NCBI GenBank assembly: GCA_963920765.1 | Contig: OY987242.1 | Span: 8,458,789-8,522,788, forward strand | Source of the DNA: Ulota crispa | Lineage: Eukaryota > Streptophyta > Bryopsida > Orthotrichales > Orthotrichaceae | DNA: 64,000 nt | Reading direction: 5' to 3' | Shown: in pieces, positions 59,216 to 64,000 of the stretch | Layout: each line of letters starts with the position of its first letter | Position numbering within the stretch: position 1 is the stretch's first letter | Made by a program: the position numbers and the translations under genes | Notes under the pieces: generated by a model | What the model saw: only the letters and a program-made list of their open reading frames with translations | Databases searched by the model: none | Told to the model about the DNA's origin: nothing

Positions 59216-62200
59216 AAAGAAAAAATTGCCCCTATTGAATTTGAATAATTTTAACCTCTTCTGGAATTTGTAAATTAAAGAACTGTCTCTGAACCCAAAT
59301 TTGAATTCAAACTTTCCAAATTCAGTCTCGTAATGGCAATTTTTGAAATGTGAAAAGGCAAAGGTTTTCACCCTACAAACTCATAAAGGAGTAAACAAAG
59401 CCCGTGGTCCCACTCATCTAGGCATGCGGTCACAAAGGAGTTGACTCACCCTAATCCATCTCCACTTGACCTCAAAATTGTCATCATAGGGTAACACAAC
59501 GTTCCTTGTTTACAGTGTTAACCGCTTGTTTTTTCCACTAATCTAGTTAGGTAAATTAATGTTCTTCCAACAAATTTGCAAAAGAAAATAAACTCTTCAT
59601 CATTGATTATTCAACCTAATAATTGTGGAAAGAAAGACAATATATGAAGAAGAAGTTAATGGGCACAAAATAGCAATATTTGCCATGCTAAAGAGAATAT
59701 TTTGGAGGGTCCATGCATTAATTGCACCCTTTCCATCCAAAAAACGCTCCAACTTATTATTTTCCCATACAAGTGGAGATGCTCTAAGAGCATCATGCTT
59801 CTCTTGTGAAATTGCTCTCTTCAAAAAGTGCTCCATGTAGGTGTAAGAAGATAGGAATGTGAATCTAATGGAAGCGTGCTATCAACTTTCTTTACCCAAT
59901 ATGTTTCCTTTTCTAAGAGCTTTGTATGTTGTACAAGTTTGCTTTATCAATGCCACATCACAATAACAAAAGAATTCAAGGTGCAAAATGAGGATAATTT
60001 TTCCTTGGATAAAAAGGAGTAGCTTGCCTTAATAATAAAACTGTTTCTTTTGCTCCTACCATACTTGCATTGGAGCGTAGTGCTCCTAAACTAACTTGCC
60101 AAATATCCTATCAACAATTTTAGTATGGTACTCACCTTGACTTGTATTTACATTTGATGCATGTGTTGAGGATGTTCTAACCTATGGTTCTTGACTCCTT
60201 GTGACATTTACAATTCACTCAATCACATGTATGTTATGAATTTACGTGCTTTGCAAATGTTTTAAGTATAGTAAGGTATAATCTTGCATAGGAATACATT
60301 AGAGAATGTATGTGACCGTAGTGCAAAATAGCAATGGGAAAACATAATTGTATTAAAAAGCCAAAACGTGGAATGTTTGTAGAAACATAGTGGAACTTTA
60401 ATGTTCTTTGAAACAATCATTGCCATTCAAGAACACAAAATGTCTAATTTTTTTTGCATAAAATAAAAATGAATTGTGACTGTGGCAACATTCATCATAG
60501 TTCTCTAAATTCAAAATTGATAACCAATCATTCTTCTTAAATGTTGTTATAAAACTTTTGTATTTTAAGGGAAAAACAAGCTCTAAAATAATTGCATTTG
60601 GTCACACATAAAATTTAAAATTGTGTGTTTTAATTGAGAAGATAAAAATTCTTAAAGGTATAAAACATTACAATTGAATAACACTTTGGTGAATGAATTG
60701 AAAGTTATGGTTAATGGAAAAACATCCTAGAATTTATCATGTGACATACTGACATTGTTTCACCACCGTAAAATGGCTCATATTATTGCACATACATTGA
60801 TGTAGGGCCAAGGTGGAAAAGCACTATTTTTCACTGGCCCAAAAATGTGAGAGTTTGGATATTTACCATGGAGAGATTGAATTTGAAAGTTTTGTATTTA
60901 TATTTGGATTCAGAGACCTTGCTTTGCTCATGGACTCTGGAGTAGGATACAATGAACCAAAAAAATAGGAGGTAAATTATTATTATTCCCTTTGTTGGGG
61001 AAAACATCTGAGCCATTTTTCCCCCCGGTCCCACATCAATGTATGTGCAGATAAATTGAGCCCCATAAAACAGGGTACCTAAAGTTGCATGTCTATCATG
61101 CAATTCCCACCAAGTCCCTTAGATTGTATTTTTAGCAATTTTTTGAAGATATCTAAATATGTGTTGAAAGTTTCTTTTAGTATATTTAAGTCTTACAAAT
61201 AAAACTTCAAACGATATCTTCAAACTTCAAAGCCCCTCAATTTTTTTGTTTCATTTTGTCACTATTTATAAACAAGTTTATAGATTTAAAGTTTTAAAGA
61301 AATAACTGCATGTTAAGCCTTGTCATTTTGCAATTTTTGGTAAAAACTTGATATTCTTTTGTGAGTGAAAATTAAATTAAGAAGGAAAATTGTATCAAGT
61401 AGCATACTTGTAAACTCTTATAAAAAACAAAACCTACAAGTTCAAACCATAAATAGAGTATGGAATGTTGAGGGAGAAAATGATTGCTTTTTATTACTTG
61501 CAAATGTCTTTGCAATTGGAATCAATCATGTCATCAAAAACTCTTTGCACGGAAATGTTGTCTGTGTGGAACAATCAAGACTTGTGGCTTGGAAAAGGTG
61601 CAGCTCCACCTCATACTCAAAAAAATTGGGATGGTGAGAAGATGATGGAGACTCGAGATTGGTGGAATCCCCTTTGTGGATGGGAATTATCAGTGCATTA
61701 TCCAAACTTGCATGTCACCAAAGAATACATGTGAATTTTAGTCAAAGTGTCTCACTTATGGAATCAATATCAAAAGCAAGGCAAAACATGTGGCGATGGT
61801 CAATGTGAGTTTTTCCACACATTAAAATGTGCTTTACCATCTTCATAAGCAAGCCAAAGAGACCACGATTGCATTATTCAATGTTTACCAAAGTGTTAGA
61901 GATAAGTCGGATTGATATCAGTAGAGGGAGAGCTTAATAGGCTTAATAGGTTTGTCCTTTGATTGTGTCAAGTGGTGTTGCTAATTTAAAAGCCCCTGTT
62001 ATTTGATAAACTGAAATAAAAAGCAAAGTTCCATGCACAAATGGATGAAATTCATCCAATTTTCAGTTGGATGTGGATGAAATCCCTAAATCCCGCAAGT
62101 GCATAAAGCTACTGATTAGCTCTCTAAGTTTACAGTGCGGTCAAACTTACTCTCGACATTTGTTGTGCAGAAGCTTGCGTTTGGTTTCTCTCACGCTCAA

Positions 62201-64000
62201 ATTCTCTCAAATTTGTCACGTAAGTTGTATCTATGCACGCTTAGAGTCTAAAATTTTGTTGTTATTGGTCGTGTTGCGCTTTTAATGTGTGCTCAATTTT
62301 ACTCTCAAATTTTGTTGTGCAAACGGTTGTATTGCGCTTGAATTTTTGCGCTCAAACTTTGTTGGTTGCGCAGACAGTCTTTTTAATATGCCTGCTCCTA
62401 ATTCAAGGGGGGCCAAGAATCCTAGGAAGGAGCAATAAACAATGATCATTACCAATGTTGATTTTGCTTCAAAGGTTTTTCAAGACAGCAAGCGCTTAGT
62501 GGTCATTATAGTAAGCATCGGAAAGGTAGAATTTGACATCCAACTAATCCTGTGTCATTTCAAGCACATTTTCCTTGTTGCCTAATGTTTCCAAATTAGT
62601 CCAACTTTGTATCTTTTCAGCATAAATTGTATATGTTAAATAAGTTGTACTCAATTCCGTTGGTAATATTAGAATGTAATCATTATCTACAATAAAAAAA
62701 ATTCCAACAAAAAAATAACTCCAATAATACCACCTACAGGTAAATAACACAATATATTCTTGTGAATTTTTGATATTTTAATATTCAACATCATAACTAC
62801 AAATAAAAATAAAACAACAATAGCTCCTATAAACCACCAAAAAAATCATGGCAAAAAAATCAAGACCTAACAAAATAAGTAAACCCAAGGTATTAAAAAA
62901 AACTGAGATGAAAAATAAAACAAAATGGACTAGATTTTTAGCTTGTATTACTAGAACACTAACATTTTTGTCTGTGTAGTGCAAAAAGAGAGCAAGAAAA
63001 ACTTTAGCGGGTACACAATCAAAATTAGGCTCAAATGATGGCTCAAACCTAATCTACCTAATCAAGCATAAGATCTAGGCTTGATCAAGCACAAGAGCAA
63101 TAGCCTTGGATGGCTGAGCGTGATCATGTAGGATACAATGAACCCTGAGAAGCACAGACTCTTGTAAATTCTTTTGTAGGGATTTGCATATGAATTTTTA
63201 ACAAGGAAATGTAAGACATGTAAGTTACTTTCTCTGCCTCACAATAGTTGCCAATTTCCCACTCATAATAAGCTTTGGGTACATCCGCAATGCGGTGAGT
63301 TGTGTTTTGTGAGTGCCTTTAGCGATGTCTTCTTCAAGATTGTCTTTTCTATACTTTGCTTCTTATTTGTTATTACAAGCTTGCAGCAATCAAGGAACAC
63401 ATCTTTGTCTTTAGCATTAAGTAATTCTTTGAGACGCATAATGCAAAAGTCAAGACTATGAAAGACTCTAAAAATTGTACAATTAGCTTGCTTACATCCA
63501 CTAAATCTTTTGTCTAGTTTATCAAAAATATTTTTCCTCTTTATTTTACTTTTTCAAGCAGCAACTCTATCAACAGCCAAATTAATCTCAGCATGGCAAC
63601 AGCCAGCACCAGCTTGCAAGGAGCCAATATGTAGGCCCCTTTGATGCATACTTTGTGAGTTGTTAAACATTTATGTCTATTTCTTTTGTGATTTTTTCTT
63701 GTCTTACATTTTTCTATTGATACACAAGAGATTTTACAAGATTTTCATGTGCCTACTTGCAATCTCTCCCTGAGTAGCTCTATGAGCAATAATATCACTC
63801 TCAGCCTGGCAACAGCCAGTACCCAAAAGGCGGAGCTGGGCCGAGTGAGCCGCACTAGCTTGCAAGGAGCTAGTATGCAAGCGGAGCCTCCCCATACTTC
63901 CCGCACAAGAGGATCCCCTTCCCTCACATGTTCCACCCTATGCGTACCGCATGTACAACTATGCCACTAAGTGTGTAAACAGTCATAGCTCAACTTGTTG
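59216..64000. other. Long stretch without a recognisable gene
   Basis: AT-rich sequence. A near-duplicate of about 45 bp occurs at 63590 and 63800 (GGCAACAGCCAG followed by CTAGCTTGCAAGGAGC or CAGCTTGCAAGGAGC). Around 62250-62380 a GCGCTCAAA/GCGCTTGAA motif recurs. Open frames here lack known motifs. Confidence 0.4.

Overview
The window is AT-rich plant nuclear DNA. The genes have GT-AG introns, chloroplast transit peptides, an AP2-family regulator and a plastid-type lipoamide dehydrogenase, and the window also carries plant-type spliceosomal snRNA genes. Low gene density, short introns and abundant small DNA transposons suggest a non-seed land plant, probably a bryophyte such as a moss. The species assignment is a guess.

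Layout. 1-4.8 kb: small foldback elements (MITEs). 5.0-7.5 kb (+): a five-exon plastid PDZ-domain protein. 7.7-12.2 kb: several TTAA-flanked elements. 12.65-15.5 kb (+): an eight-exon HAD-superfamily phosphatase with a transit peptide. 16.8-20.4 kb (-): an eight-exon, two-AP2-domain factor of the WRINKLED1-like group. 22.0-22.8 kb (+): U1 and U5 snRNA genes. 23.8-29.4 kb (-): a fifteen-exon plastidial dihydrolipoamide dehydrogenase (E3 of plastid pyruvate dehydrogenase) with three reading-frame or splice lesions, so probably a pseudogene. 29.8-36 kb: MITEs. 37.4-41.4 kb: a near-perfect hairpin, a pogo-type transposase relic, a Ty3/gypsy integrase fragment and a duplicated exon-like segment. 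42.5-51.7 kb: foldbacks, a decayed MULE transposase and a roughly 3 kb CACTA-ended element with an AAGATTCTCA tandem array. 51.9 kb: a second U5 gene. 53.4-55.6 kb: more MITEs. 56.4-57.0 kb: a possible small two-exon gene in a GC-rich island. 58.3-59.0 kb: three TTAA-flanked elements joined end to end. 59.2-64 kb: no recognisable gene.

How the genes relate. A WRI1-type regulator lies about 3.4 kb downstream of, and on the same strand as, a plastid LPD gene. WRI1 in angiosperms controls plastid glycolysis and fatty-acid synthesis, so the pairing is suggestive, but the LPD copy looks broken and I found no WRI1 binding box in its near promoter. The PDZ and HAD proteins are probably also plastid proteins. 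All exon models were built by hand from conserved residues, splice sites and phase arithmetic.
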